Below are positions 5,957 through 11,698 of a stretch of DNA of 11,698 nucleotides, piece by piece. Each line of letters begins with the position of its first letter. Position 1 is the stretch's first letter. The notes below the pieces were generated by a model. That model made no database searches, was not told the DNA's origin, and saw only the letters and a program-made list of their open reading frames with translations. Both the position numbers and the translations under genes were made by a program. The stretch comes from JAHFOW01 sp964370795 (GTDB taxonomy: Bacteria; Planctomycetota; Brocadiia; Brocadiales; Brocadiaceae), in contig CAYJME010000094.1 of assembly GCA_964370795.1 (NCBI GenBank), positions 1 through 11,698 on the forward strand, written 5' to 3'.

Positions 5957-7282
5957 ATGCATCAGATACACAACTGGCTGTCTGCACAAAGGCAAATATT
6001 TACAGGGAAACATGTAGCCCGTGAAGCAATCGTTGATTATCAGAACCGTCACTTGCGCAGAATCGTTCGACACGCCTACGGGAACGTGCAATACTATCGT
6101 GAACTCTTTGATCGGCATGGACTGAAACCGCAGGACATTCGCAGCATATCTGATCTTTCCCTGATTCCCATCTCTGATAAAGATGATCTGCGGTCGCGGC
6201 CACAAAAAGAGATACTTTCGCGTGGCATAAATTTACAAAAAGTAATCGAAACCTGCTCAAGCGGATCTTCAGGCAAACCATTCACCATCTGCTCAACGTG
6301 GATGGAACAGCGGCTTCTGAAAGCCATTCGCACCCATGCAATGAAGGAATTCGGGTTGCGATGGACGGACAGTATAGCCATGATCTCAATGATTCGTCCG
6401 AAGCACCCGGCCGCCAACCCGTTGATCCAACGCGTCTTCCGAAATATCAACCCCCGACGCTGGGTGCACATCGATTGCCTGATCCCTCCTGAAGATATCC
6501 TGCAAAACCTCCGGTCTTTCCGTCCTGATGTAATCGTTGGATATGCAGGAGTAATTTCGCGCATCTCACAATTGATGAATGATACAGACCGCCGGCAAAT
6601 CAGCCCACGCTTTATCCAGGTCGATTCGGAGGTGCTCACCCCCCTCATGCGACAGCAAATTACCCGGGGTTTCCACGCACCGGTCTTTGAAATGTACGAT
6701 AGCCATGAATTTAATTTGCTGGCATGGGAGTGTCCTGCCACGGGAGAGATGCATATCAGTGACTACGGAATGATCCTGGAAGTGCTGCGCGACGGATGTC
6801 CCGTACGTGAAGGCGAGCGTGGCGAGGTCGTGGGAACGAATTTCTACGCCTATACAATGCCATTTATTCGCTATCGTCTTGGAGACGTCGTCACCAAAGG
6901 TTCTGAGGTGTGCCGATGCGGAAAGCCCTTTTCTACTATCCGTTCCGTCCAGGGACGCATGATCGACTATTTCACCCTCATAGACGGGCGTGTAGTCCAT
7001 CCCTACAGCCTTTTAAAGCCAATCTTGGATGCTGCACCGTGGATCAGCGAGTATCGTTTGATCCAGGAACGGAAGGACCGCATCGTATTACACGTCGTTG
7101 CGGCGTCGACGCCATCAAAAGCAGATCTGACCCGCTTACAAGAGTCGGTAAAGGGACAACTCGGTCCGGAAGTAGTATTTGAAGTTATCCTGGTGCCGGA
7201 TATTTCGCCCGAAGCGAGCGGCAAGTTCCGGGTGGCGCGTTCACTCGTGAAATCAACTTACGATAAAATACCGTGGGACTGA
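5957..7282 (+). CDS. Adenylate-forming enzyme, phenylacetate-CoA ligase/CapK-like
   Basis: The product has 441 residues, the usual length for this family. Enzymes of this kind use ATP to adenylate a carboxylate and then usually pass it to CoA or another thiol. Visible motifs, in order: the phosphate-binding loop SSGSSGKP (101-108; the family norm is SSGTTGKP), YDSHE (247-251, in the place of the YGxTE motif), RYRLGD (305-310), a CRCG pair of cysteines (319-322) as in phenylacetate-CoA ligases, and SGKFR (421-425), whose Lys is the likely C-terminal adenylation lysine. All key residues are present, so the enzyme may be active. The substrate cannot be told. The ATG at 5957 has no clear Shine-Dalgarno sequence, but the N-terminus (HxxRRIVRHAYGNVQYYRELF) is typical. 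The next gene starts 9 nt after its stop and encodes an ATP-grasp-type ligase, which suggests that an activated or CoA-bound acyl group is used in making an amide-linked product. The cell compartment is the cytoplasm. Confidence 0.85.
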   Translation: MHQIHNWLSAQRQIFTGKHVAREAIVDYQNRHLRRIVRHAYGNVQYYRELFDRHGLKPQDIRSISDLSLIPISDKDDLRSRPQKEILSRGINLQKVIETCSSGSSGKPFTICSTWMEQRLLKAIRTHAMKEFGLRWTDSIAMISMIRPKHPAANPLIQRVFRNINPRRWVHIDCLIPPEDILQNLRSFRPDVIVGYAGVISRISQLMNDTDRRQISPRFIQVDSEVLTPLMRQQITRGFHAPVFEMYDSHEFNLLAWECPATGEMHISDYGMILEVLRDGCPVREGERGEVVGTNFYAYTMPFIRYRLGDVVTKGSEVCRCGKPFSTIRSVQGRMIDYFTLIDGRVVHPYSLLKPILDAAPWISEYRLIQERKDRIVLHVVAASTPSKADLTRLQESVKGQLGPEVVFEVILVPDISPEASGKFRVARSLVKSTYDKIPWD

Positions 7283-7291
7283 GGAAATGCC

Positions 7292-7996
7292 TTGACGGAT
7301 GCCATCAATATTTTTGTTCACAACATCACCTCACGCGGCAATGCTCAGTCTCTCAATTCGGCGATTCCTGGTGCGCTGCGGTATGACCAGCGTGCACTGC
7401 TGGTTGCACGTACAGAGGACATTGTTTGCCTCCATGGCGAGGATATAGTTTTTAAGGAAGCCAACTTACGGGGTATACCCGTTGCGCCTGGTGAAATCAT
7501 GGAGTTTACTGGAGTCCCGCCGGATGTTAAACGGCTTAATGAAGCTGTCCTTCGGCAAATCGGAGTAACGGGAAAAGTCATAGTTCGGGGTATCACAGAC
7601 TTTCCTGTTCCACCCCTGATCATCAGTAACACCACACCAGATGTAACCGGAAAACTTCAGCGGCTGGTCGAGCAGCAAACGTTTCATACTTACCTTGTTC
7701 AGGCTATGTTCAATATCACAGTATCGCCGAACGTTCAATTTACTATTCCACCAAATGGCGGTTCTCCGTCCTCTGTCAGCGTAAGCGACCAAATTCTGGA
7801 TACTAAACTGTCACACAAGGGGAACATTTCCCCATCGCTGGCAAACACGATGCCGGAAATGATCGCCTCAGCCAGAAAAATCTCCGATTGGCTGCAAAGC
7901 GAAAATTACACGGGTGTTTTCGGTATTGATTTTGTTGAAGATTCCTTAACCGAACAGGTAGCACGTGAAGTTCACCCATTAACGGTAGTTTTATAA
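7292..7996 (+). CDS. ATP-grasp-type ligase remnant, frameshifted in the metal-binding motif
   Basis: The start TTG at 7292 has GAGG (7281-7284) 7 nt upstream, overlapping the stop of the ligase gene, so translation is probably coupled. The 234-residue ORF starts with a Rossmann-like preATP-grasp part (AINIFVHNITSRGN; ALLVART; an FTGVPPDVKRLNEAVLRQIG stretch). It then has ATP-grasp signatures: SPNVQFTIPP (145-154), SVSDQILD (163-170) and GVFGIDFVED (208-217). The motif that should follow, E-x-N-P-R-x-N-G-S, reads EVHP then leaves frame at about 7979. In the next frame NGSFI follows at once (7981-7995), and that frame ends at TGA 8065-8067. The missing R plus the shift would fit a 4-nt loss. 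Only about 30 residues separate the preATP-grasp part from SPNVQF, where about 100 are normal, so the nucleotide-binding half may also be deleted. Probably non-functional, or sequenced with errors. Family ATP-grasp is likely; the substrate is unknown. Confidence 0.65.
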   Translation: MTDAINIFVHNITSRGNAQSLNSAIPGALRYDQRALLVARTEDIVCLHGEDIVFKEANLRGIPVAPGEIMEFTGVPPDVKRLNEAVLRQIGVTGKVIVRGITDFPVPPLIISNTTPDVTGKLQRLVEQQTFHTYLVQAMFNITVSPNVQFTIPPNGGSPSSVSVSDQILDTKLSHKGNISPSLANTMPEMIASARKISDWLQSENYTGVFGIDFVEDSLTEQVAREVHPLTVVL

Positions 7997-8134
7997 TCCA
8001 CAAGAGCCGGATATATCAAAATGTTTTTTCAAGACATTCTGCTATCCAAACCTTAATGATGGATTGACAGGGCACACCCAAACGCCCGGATTCTTTATCG
8101 TCCCTTTTATCGTACATTCTATCCAGGGTAAATC
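7997..8134. other. Convergent intergenic stretch with ATP-grasp remnant
   Basis: Its first 70 bases (to TGA 8065-8067) carry the shifted tail of the ATP-grasp frame, IIHKSRIYQNVFSRHSAIQT and a few more codons, which no longer resembles the family. The rest separates two convergent genes. I found no clear hairpin with a T tract, although a terminator would be expected here. Confidence 0.4.
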
Positions 8135-8686
8135 TTACGTTTTCAGCAATTTAAAACTCTCAAGTACCTTTTCAAATGCCTTTACATCCCTTTCAAAATA
8201 GTACCGTTCTGCGGCTGAATACCAGAGACTATAAAACCATTGGTCTATTAAAAACCCATAATAGATGCATTTGCGTTTGAGACCATCCGTTGTTTTATAC
8301 GTATACACGAGTTTAAATCCGGGTTTTCCGTTGATTGCTACAGGGACGTTCTCTTTGATCTCAAAATTCAACATGTCCTTATCGGTACTCAGATTGTCAT
8401 GCATTACCTCTGCAATCTCCTGAGGCATCATGCCTTTAGTAATTTTTTTCTTTGTGTTTTCGAGTGGCTTTTCAATATCCACCCTCTTTATGAGAATATT
8501 TTGCAAAAGAACACCGTCCCGGGTAACAAGTAAAAAATCTTTTTTATTGAATCGCATCCATCCGTCCGGAAGTTCTACCGAGAAGTTATATGACTCTAAC
8601 GAATATGTCTTTTCAGCCGGTACCCATGGAGCCATTGCACACCCTACTCCAAGAAATAATAATAACAGGAACACATATTTCTTCAC
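8135..8686 (-). CDS. Lipoprotein with PsbP/DcrB-like domain
   Basis: The product has 183 residues. The start is GTG at 8686, with AGGAG (8694-8698, minus strand) correctly spaced and lying inside the last codons of the upstream gene. The two genes are 1 nt apart and surely co-transcribed. Residues 1-16 are a lipoprotein signal (KKYVFLLLLFLGVG-C16); the lipobox LGVGC has Gly at -3, which is less usual, so anchoring is probable rather than certain. The mature part opens with YSLESYNFSVELPDGWMRF, the pattern of PsbP/Mog1/DcrB (DUF1795-like) folds, and ends with YYFERDVKAFEKVLESFKLL, the usual closing helix. Members are small envelope lipoproteins without known catalysis. Its pairing with the M48-like TPR lipoprotein suggests a shared envelope role, such as assembly or quality control, but this is inference. 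Confidence 0.75.
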   Translation of the reverse strand: MKKYVFLLLLFLGVGCAMAPWVPAEKTYSLESYNFSVELPDGWMRFNKKDFLLVTRDGVLLQNILIKRVDIEKPLENTKKKITKGMMPQEIAEVMHDNLSTDKDMLNFEIKENVPVAINGKPGFKLVYTYKTTDGLKRKCIYYGFLIDQWFYSLWYSAAERYYFERDVKAFEKVLESFKLLKT

Positions 8687-8687
8687 G

Positions 8688-9473
8688 TTAGTTCTCCTTA
8701 TTTAACTGTATCGATTTTATATATTCTTCTATGTATGCCCTGTCTGATGCGTATGGAGAAAGCGCCAGATACTGCTCAAAATATTTTCTGGCAAGTTCTT
8801 TCTTTTCCTGCTTGTAATAGAGAAACCCCAATCCCTTATAAGGCTCTGGATATGTGGCATTTATACTAACTGCCTTCTCGTAATGTTCCAGCGTTTTTTC
8901 CATATCGCCTTTTTCTCCCCTTTTTCTTGCAATTTCGCCCAAAAGGTAATATGCCCTTGCTTCATTGGGTTTGATATTCAAATACTTTTCTACCTCTCTC
9001 TGTGCAATGGTGTAGCGACCTGCCTTCAAATCGAGACCTGCATTATCGATAATGACCTTGTATACCTTTCCCAAAAATAGTTCCCTATTATCGATACCTT
9101 TTTGCCCTGGATAATAAGTTTGCAGGAAAGTGTTGTAATTATCAATACGCTCCTGGAGTCGTGGATGCGTCCCAAAGAAGAAGGGTTCTTTCTCCTTTTC
9201 TTCTTCGACCTCTTTTTTTTTGAATGGGATATGCTCGTATACTTCGGGAGGCTGGAGTTTCCGAGCAACATCGTTAAGATACTTTTCGAGTTCTTCATCA
9301 TGATAAATAAACCCGCTCTTATTCATGACCCGCTGTTCTTCTTCCGAACGCATCCATATCCGCTTTTCATCTTCTTCGAATGCAAAGTTTTTAGACGTAA
9401 CGGGCGGCAATGAAGTTGTTGCACAGCCCGTAACTACTATGCAAAAAAGGAAAAACAGAAGCAATCGGTTCAT
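8688..9473 (-). CDS. M48-type peptidase lipoprotein lacking its catalytic core, with TPR tail
   Basis: The product has 261 residues. The signal peptide has a perfect lipobox VVTGC (Cys 17). Residues 30-85 (FAFEEDEKRIWMRSEEEQRVM ... IYHDEELEKYLNDVARKLQPPEVYEHIPFK) match the segment that precedes the catalytic domain in M48 metalloproteases of the BepA/LoiP type. Residues 97-112 (PFFFGTHPRLQERIDN) match the THPxxxxRI segment that follows it. Everything between, including the zinc-binding HExxH and the third zinc ligand, is absent; the junction is a nine-A run (KKK) and an EK-rich stretch (residues 85-96). Residues 145-255 form two or three TPR units (AYYLLGEIARKRGE; PYKGLGFLYYKQEKKELARKYFEQYLALSP). 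It is therefore either a degenerate peptidase or a TPR scaffold. The start ATG overlaps the stop of the upstream fragment (ATGA), and the PsbP-like lipoprotein gene follows. Confidence 0.75.
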   Translation of the reverse strand: MNRLLLFFLFCIVVTGCATTSLPPVTSKNFAFEEDEKRIWMRSEEEQRVMNKSGFIYHDEELEKYLNDVARKLQPPEVYEHIPFKKKEVEEEKEKEPFFFGTHPRLQERIDNYNTFLQTYYPGQKGIDNRELFLGKVYKVIIDNAGLDLKAGRYTIAQREVEKYLNIKPNEARAYYLLGEIARKRGEKGDMEKTLEHYEKAVSINATYPEPYKGLGFLYYKQEKKELARKYFEQYLALSPYASDRAYIEEYIKSIQLNKEN

Positions 9474-9652
9474 TTCCCAACCCCTGGAAATTCCGAAAGG
9501 ACTTTTTGGACAAAGGACGAAGCGCTCTCCGGGTTTCTCAGGTCATATACAGCGCCACTCCATTGTTGGTTGTACCACAGGACTGAACCTGATGTATCCA
9601 CTAAGGCTACGTTCATAAATGTAATTCCCCCCCCGTGGTATGGCAGCAACAC
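9470..9652 (-). pseudogene. C-terminal remnant of an upstream operon gene, frameshifted at a poly-G run
   Basis: The open frame ends FMNVALVDTSGSVLWYNQQW, then SGAVYDLRNPESASSFVQKVLSEFPGVGK, and its TGA overlaps the ATG of the M48-like gene. The pattern LVDTxGxVLWYN is typical of the last strand and helix of small envelope proteins (compare GNA1162/DUF799-type lipoproteins), but I cannot name the family. On the 5' side the frame reaches a run of eight G (plus 9627-9634). One base shifted, the frame reads VVVGMITGVAAIPRGG just upstream, which resembles the Gly-rich segment expected before this end, so an indel in the G run is likely. Before about 9690 no coding signal remains and no start is visible. 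It is therefore the tail of a lost or mis-sequenced first gene of this operon. Confidence 0.55.
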
Positions 9653-9699
9653 CCGTTATCATCCCAACAACAACGCAATGAAAAAATTGTTTGCATAAA

Positions 9700-10070
9700 G
9701 ACGTTACGCGCCTTGACACTAAATCCCAGCATCACCATTTCAAAGAAAAACCGTTTGGGTCAGGTCTTTACAGGCTGTCCGAAAATGTAAAATTGTAAAA
9801 ATTTGGATATTGATTTATAAGGTTTAGTTCCTCGTTCATAGCATGGTTTGTAACTTTTAAACCAAATAAATAGTCGTTTTCTTAAAATATGCGCACCACA
9901 ATGCTATAAAAACATTGGAGATCAGCTACCAACTAAGGACTGGTCAGAGAAGCTGGTCGCAGACCACCAACCACTGGTCACCAATTGATGCTTATTCCCT
10001 TTGCAGTTTATGGTAATATTTTTACTCCATTACACATCTATTTTGAAGATATTCCATCCCCATTATTTTA
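9700..10070. other. Long stretch without a gene
   Basis: About 370 bases between divergent units. I find no ORF with plausible codon use, no RNA gene and no insertion sequence. It includes the CTGGTC motif three times in 40 bases (9940-9945, 9953-9958, 9974-9979). The second forms a short hairpin with GACCA at 9962-9966. The rest is AT-rich. It would also have to hold the promoter of the minus-strand operon if that is intact, but I cannot point to one. Confidence 0.45.
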
Positions 10071-10099
10071 TTGACAATATGAGCTTTAAGATTTAAAGT
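10071..10099 (+). promoter_or_regulatory. Probable promoter of the arsR-type gene
   Basis: A perfect TTGACA at 10071-10076 is followed by 17 bases and TAAAGT (10094-10099, four of six consensus bases). The start codon of the regulator lies 43 bases downstream of the -10. The inverted repeat at 10097-10122 overlaps the -10 and the expected transcription start. Confidence 0.55.
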
Positions 10100-10122
10100 A
10101 TTTTAGAAATATAGAAAATACT
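10097..10122. promoter_or_regulatory. Inverted repeat, probable operator for ArsR autoregulation
   Basis: AGTATTTT (10097-10104) and AAAATACT (10115-10122) form a perfect 8-bp inverted repeat separated by 10 bases, so the half-site centres lie 18 bases apart, less than two helical turns. AT-rich dyads at or just after the -10 are the usual binding sites of ArsR/SmtB dimers, which repress by blocking polymerase. That the neighbouring regulator binds here is inference. Confidence 0.55.
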
Positions 10123-10141
10123 ATTATTCTAATATTCTTTT

Positions 10142-10489
10142 ATGGCTAAGACACAAAAGAAGGAAATAGAAAAAAAAATATACGAATACCATGCGGAGAT
10201 GTGTAAGGTATTTTCACATCCTACAAGACTGGAGATTATCAACACCCTCCGTGAGGGTGAAATGAATGTGACTGAACTCTCTACCAGAATTGGTATTGAT
10301 ATGGGCAATCTTTCCCAGCATCTGGGTATGATGCGCGACCGCCGTATCCTCACCACGAGGAAAGAGGGAAATACAGTTTATTATCGGTTGGCAAACCCTA
10401 AGATGTTAAACGCTTTTGATATACTGAGAGGGATTCTTATAGAACAAATTAAAAAGGATGGAAATCTTGTCGACTCATTAGAAGAATAA
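10142..10489 (+). CDS. ArsR/SmtB-family winged-helix repressor
   Basis: The product has 115 residues, normal for the family. The core shows the ArsR pattern: MCKVFSHPTRLEIINTLREG (helix 1-2), NVTELSTRIGIDMGNLSQHLGMMRDRRIL (turn and recognition helix; SQHL is the hallmark), then the beta wing TTRKEGNTVYYRLANPKML. It lacks the ELCVCDL-type metal site and has a single Cys (21), so it is not an obvious metal or two-cysteine redox sensor; its inducer is unknown. It likely represses its own promoter and perhaps the two following genes through the dyad at 10097-10122. The ATG at 10142 has no Shine-Dalgarno sequence (upstream bases are AATATTCTTTT), so initiation may be weak, which suits a repressor. 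The gene after it starts 75 bases downstream on the same strand. Confidence 0.88.
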   Translation: MAKTQKKEIEKKIYEYHAEMCKVFSHPTRLEIINTLREGEMNVTELSTRIGIDMGNLSQHLGMMRDRRILTTRKEGNTVYYRLANPKMLNAFDILRGILIEQIKKDGNLVDSLEE

Positions 10490-10549
10490 ATCGCAAAGAT
10501 ACTTTTGTTTACAAGAAAAACATTATGCAATGAAACTCATCAGTTATAT

Positions 10550-10565
10550 TAAGGTTTTTACCTTA
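10550..10565 (+). promoter_or_regulatory. Small hairpin over the ribosome-binding site of the hydroxylase gene
   Basis: TAAGGT (10550-10555), loop TTTT, ACCTTA (10560-10565) form a perfect 6-bp stem. It covers the AAGG that would serve as the Shine-Dalgarno sequence and its last base is the A of the start codon. It could damp translation, but the stem is short and weak. Confidence 0.35.
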
Positions 10566-11491
10566 TGATGGATTATTTAAATAAATTAACGGGTTATCTT
10601 ATTATATTATTGAGGTATATAGAGACCACGTACCGCCAAGCAATGACCATGAGCGTTAGTGAGTTTGTCATAAGTCATGAGGCCGCTATTCGTCTTGTGT
10701 TCTTTTTTGGTATCCTATTGGTTATGGCGCTATGGGAGCTCGCAGCGCCCAGGCGAAGGCTCACAGTCTCGAAGGCACTCCGATGGACTAATAATCTAGG
10801 CATTGTGTTCCTTGATAGTTTCTTGGTGCGCATCATATTTCCTGCTGCTGCCGTTGGTATGGCGGCATTTGCCCAGGAGCATGGATGGGGACTTTTCAAT
10901 TACTTCCAGGTGTCGTACAGTCTTGCAGTTGCATTATCGGTAGTTGTTATGGACTTTGCCATCTACTTGCAGCATGTGATATTCCATGCCATCCCTATGT
11001 TCTGGAGAATCCACCGTATGCACCACGCAGATTTGGACTTCGATGTTACTACAGGAATCCGGTTTCATCCCTTTGAGATCATTCTATCCATGTTGATTAA
11101 GTTTGCCGTGGTTGTGGTTATAGGCCCGCCCGTATTGGGTGTAATCATATTCGAAGTGCTCCTGAATGCCACATCCATGTTCAACCATGGCAATGTACGT
11201 ATACTGCGCAGTTTGGAACGTGTGCTGCGCTGGATCGTTGTGACTCCCGAAATGCACCGGGTACATCATTCGACATATATTAATGAGACCAACTCCAATT
11301 TCGGGTTTAACCTGCCGTTGTGGGACAGATTTCTTGGCACATACCGCGATCAGCCTCGCATGGGACACGAGGGCATGACCATTGGCCTCTGGAATTTTCG
11401 TGACACAAAGCGCTGTGCAACTCTACCGGGTATGTTAGCAATTCCCTTTATTGGTAAGGTGGCTGGCTATACGATTGATCGTCGGAAATAA
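10565..11491 (+). CDS. Fatty acid hydroxylase / sterol desaturase family membrane di-iron enzyme
   Basis: The product has 308 residues, normal for the family, which hydroxylates or desaturates lipid chains in the membrane with a histidine-bound di-iron centre and O2. The full histidine set is present: H137xxxH141, H150RMH153H154, H168 (FHPFE), H208 (FNHGN) and H231RVH234H235, followed by the hallmark NSNFGFNLPLWDRFLGTYR (243-261). Hydrophobic segments near 42-60, 76-102, 118-136 and 170-205 fit four or more membrane passes with the His boxes on the cytoplasmic side. The start ATG at 10565 is the first of two adjacent ATGs; Met 27 or 29 would be alternatives that still keep all membrane segments. 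It follows an arsR-type gene, and the gene for a TVP38-type membrane protein starts 11 nt after its stop, so all three may form one operon dealing with membrane lipids. The substrate is not known. Confidence 0.88.
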   Translation: MMDYLNKLTGYLIILLRYIETTYRQAMTMSVSEFVISHEAAIRLVFFFGILLVMALWELAAPRRRLTVSKALRWTNNLGIVFLDSFLVRIIFPAAAVGMAAFAQEHGWGLFNYFQVSYSLAVALSVVVMDFAIYLQHVIFHAIPMFWRIHRMHHADLDFDVTTGIRFHPFEIILSMLIKFAVVVVIGPPVLGVIIFEVLLNATSMFNHGNVRILRSLERVLRWIVVTPEMHRVHHSTYINETNSNFGFNLPLWDRFLGTYRDQPRMGHEGMTIGLWNFRDTKRCATLPGMLAIPFIGKVAGYTIDRRK

Positions 11492-11502
11492 GGGGAAGAT
11501 CA

Positions 11503-11698
11503 ATGAAGATTACTAACATCATTCGCATTACCATGTTCATCTTTCTGATAGCTGGGATTACAATTGCTGTTACCCATCGCAAACAATTCAATGTTGCCAT
11601 ACTTGAGAGTTGGCTTGTGGGTGCTGGGGTCATGGCTCCACTTCTATTCATTGGTATTTATGTGCTCTCAACTGTTTTGTGCCTGCCCGGATCGGGTC
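11503..11698 (+). CDS. TVP38/TMEM64 (DedA-like) membrane protein, 3' end outside the window
   Basis: ATG at 11503 has AGGGGA (11491-11496) 6 nt upstream, overlapping the end of the hydroxylase gene, a strong sign of coupling. The 65 residues visible begin MKITNIIRITMFIFLIAGIT (first membrane helix), then a short loop, and APLLFIGIYVLSTVLCLPGSG. The segment APLLFIxIYxLxTVLxLPGS opens the conserved domain of TVP38/TMEM64 proteins, where Pro and Gly in the re-entrant loop are conserved. These are inner-membrane proteins related to DedA, thought to act in lipid transport or scrambling and membrane homeostasis. The open frame runs through the window edge. Confidence 0.8.
   Translation, partial: MKITNIIRITMFIFLIAGITIAVTHRKQFNVAILESWLVGAGVMAPLLFIGIYVLSTVLCLPGSG

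Noticed and set aside
6094..6741. 215-codon minus-strand ORF
   Set aside because: Antisense to the phosphate-binding and central part of the adenylate-forming enzyme, whose motifs are all on the plus strand. The antisense product is rich in Arg, Ser and Cys like a shadow.
6566..7000. 144-codon minus-strand ORF
   Set aside because: Shadow of the same ligase gene; no family pattern and no regulatory signals.
9102..9413. 103-codon plus-strand ORF rich in Phe
   Set aside because: Antisense to the Glu/Lys-rich junction of the M48-like gene; the Phe runs are just the complement of GAA/AAA codons.
9940..9979. Three CTGGTC motifs as a possible repeat array or attachment site
   Set aside because: Only six bases are shared and the spacing is uneven (13 and 21 bases). 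No integrase or mobile gene is nearby.

Overview
The window looks like a draft contig from a diderm (Gram-negative type) bacterium of moderate GC. It carries several lipoprotein and Sec signals, an Rhs/YD-repeat protein whose N-terminal module resembles those of PEP-CTERM-type exported proteins, and an AT-rich regulatory region. An environmental planctomycete of the anammox type would fit the style of the genes, but nothing here proves the taxon. A 10-base N gap (858-867) shows that the sequence is scaffolded.

Left region (1-5569, all minus strand) is an Rhs locus. A 1159-codon exported Rhs/YD-repeat protein runs from 5569 to a TGA at 2090. Beyond that stop the same protein can be read to 1568 as the end of the Rhs core and a short tip of about 120 residues, but it is interrupted by the TGA and by two single-base frame shifts that cancel each other. 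The tip has a His-strand ... Asn-Cys pattern like permuted papain/LRAT-type folds. A small gene with a signal peptide (1562 to 909) starts just past the end of the tip, where an immunity gene would be expected. Further downstream, at 525-1, lies a second, start-less copy of the last part of the Rhs core, which leads into a different tip running off the window. This matches the classic 'main Rhs gene plus displaced orphan tip' layout.

Middle region (5570-8067) is divergent from the Rhs gene. A leader with a strong hairpin, a possible 40-codon ORF and a promoter-like site precedes a phenylacetate-CoA-ligase/CapK-type adenylate-forming enzyme. An ATP-grasp-type protein follows 9 nt later. Its reading frame breaks inside the Mg-binding E-x-N-x-R-x-N motif, and its central ATP-grasp part looks too short, so it is probably a remnant. 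The pair suggests an acyl- or amino-acid-activating step followed by an amide-forming ligase.

Right-centre (8135-9700, minus strand) is an operon in decay: the frameshifted end of an unidentified gene, a lipoprotein that keeps the two flanks and TPR tail of an M48 metalloprotease but has lost its HExxH catalytic core, and a PsbP/DcrB-like lipoprotein.

Right end (10071-11698, plus strand) is a probable regulatory unit: an ArsR-type repressor gene behind a TTGACA promoter overlapped by an 8-bp perfect inverted repeat, a fatty-acid-hydroxylase/sterol-desaturase-type di-iron membrane enzyme, and the start of a TVP38/TMEM64 (DedA-like) membrane protein cut by the window edge. The stretch 9700-10070 has no gene that I can support.
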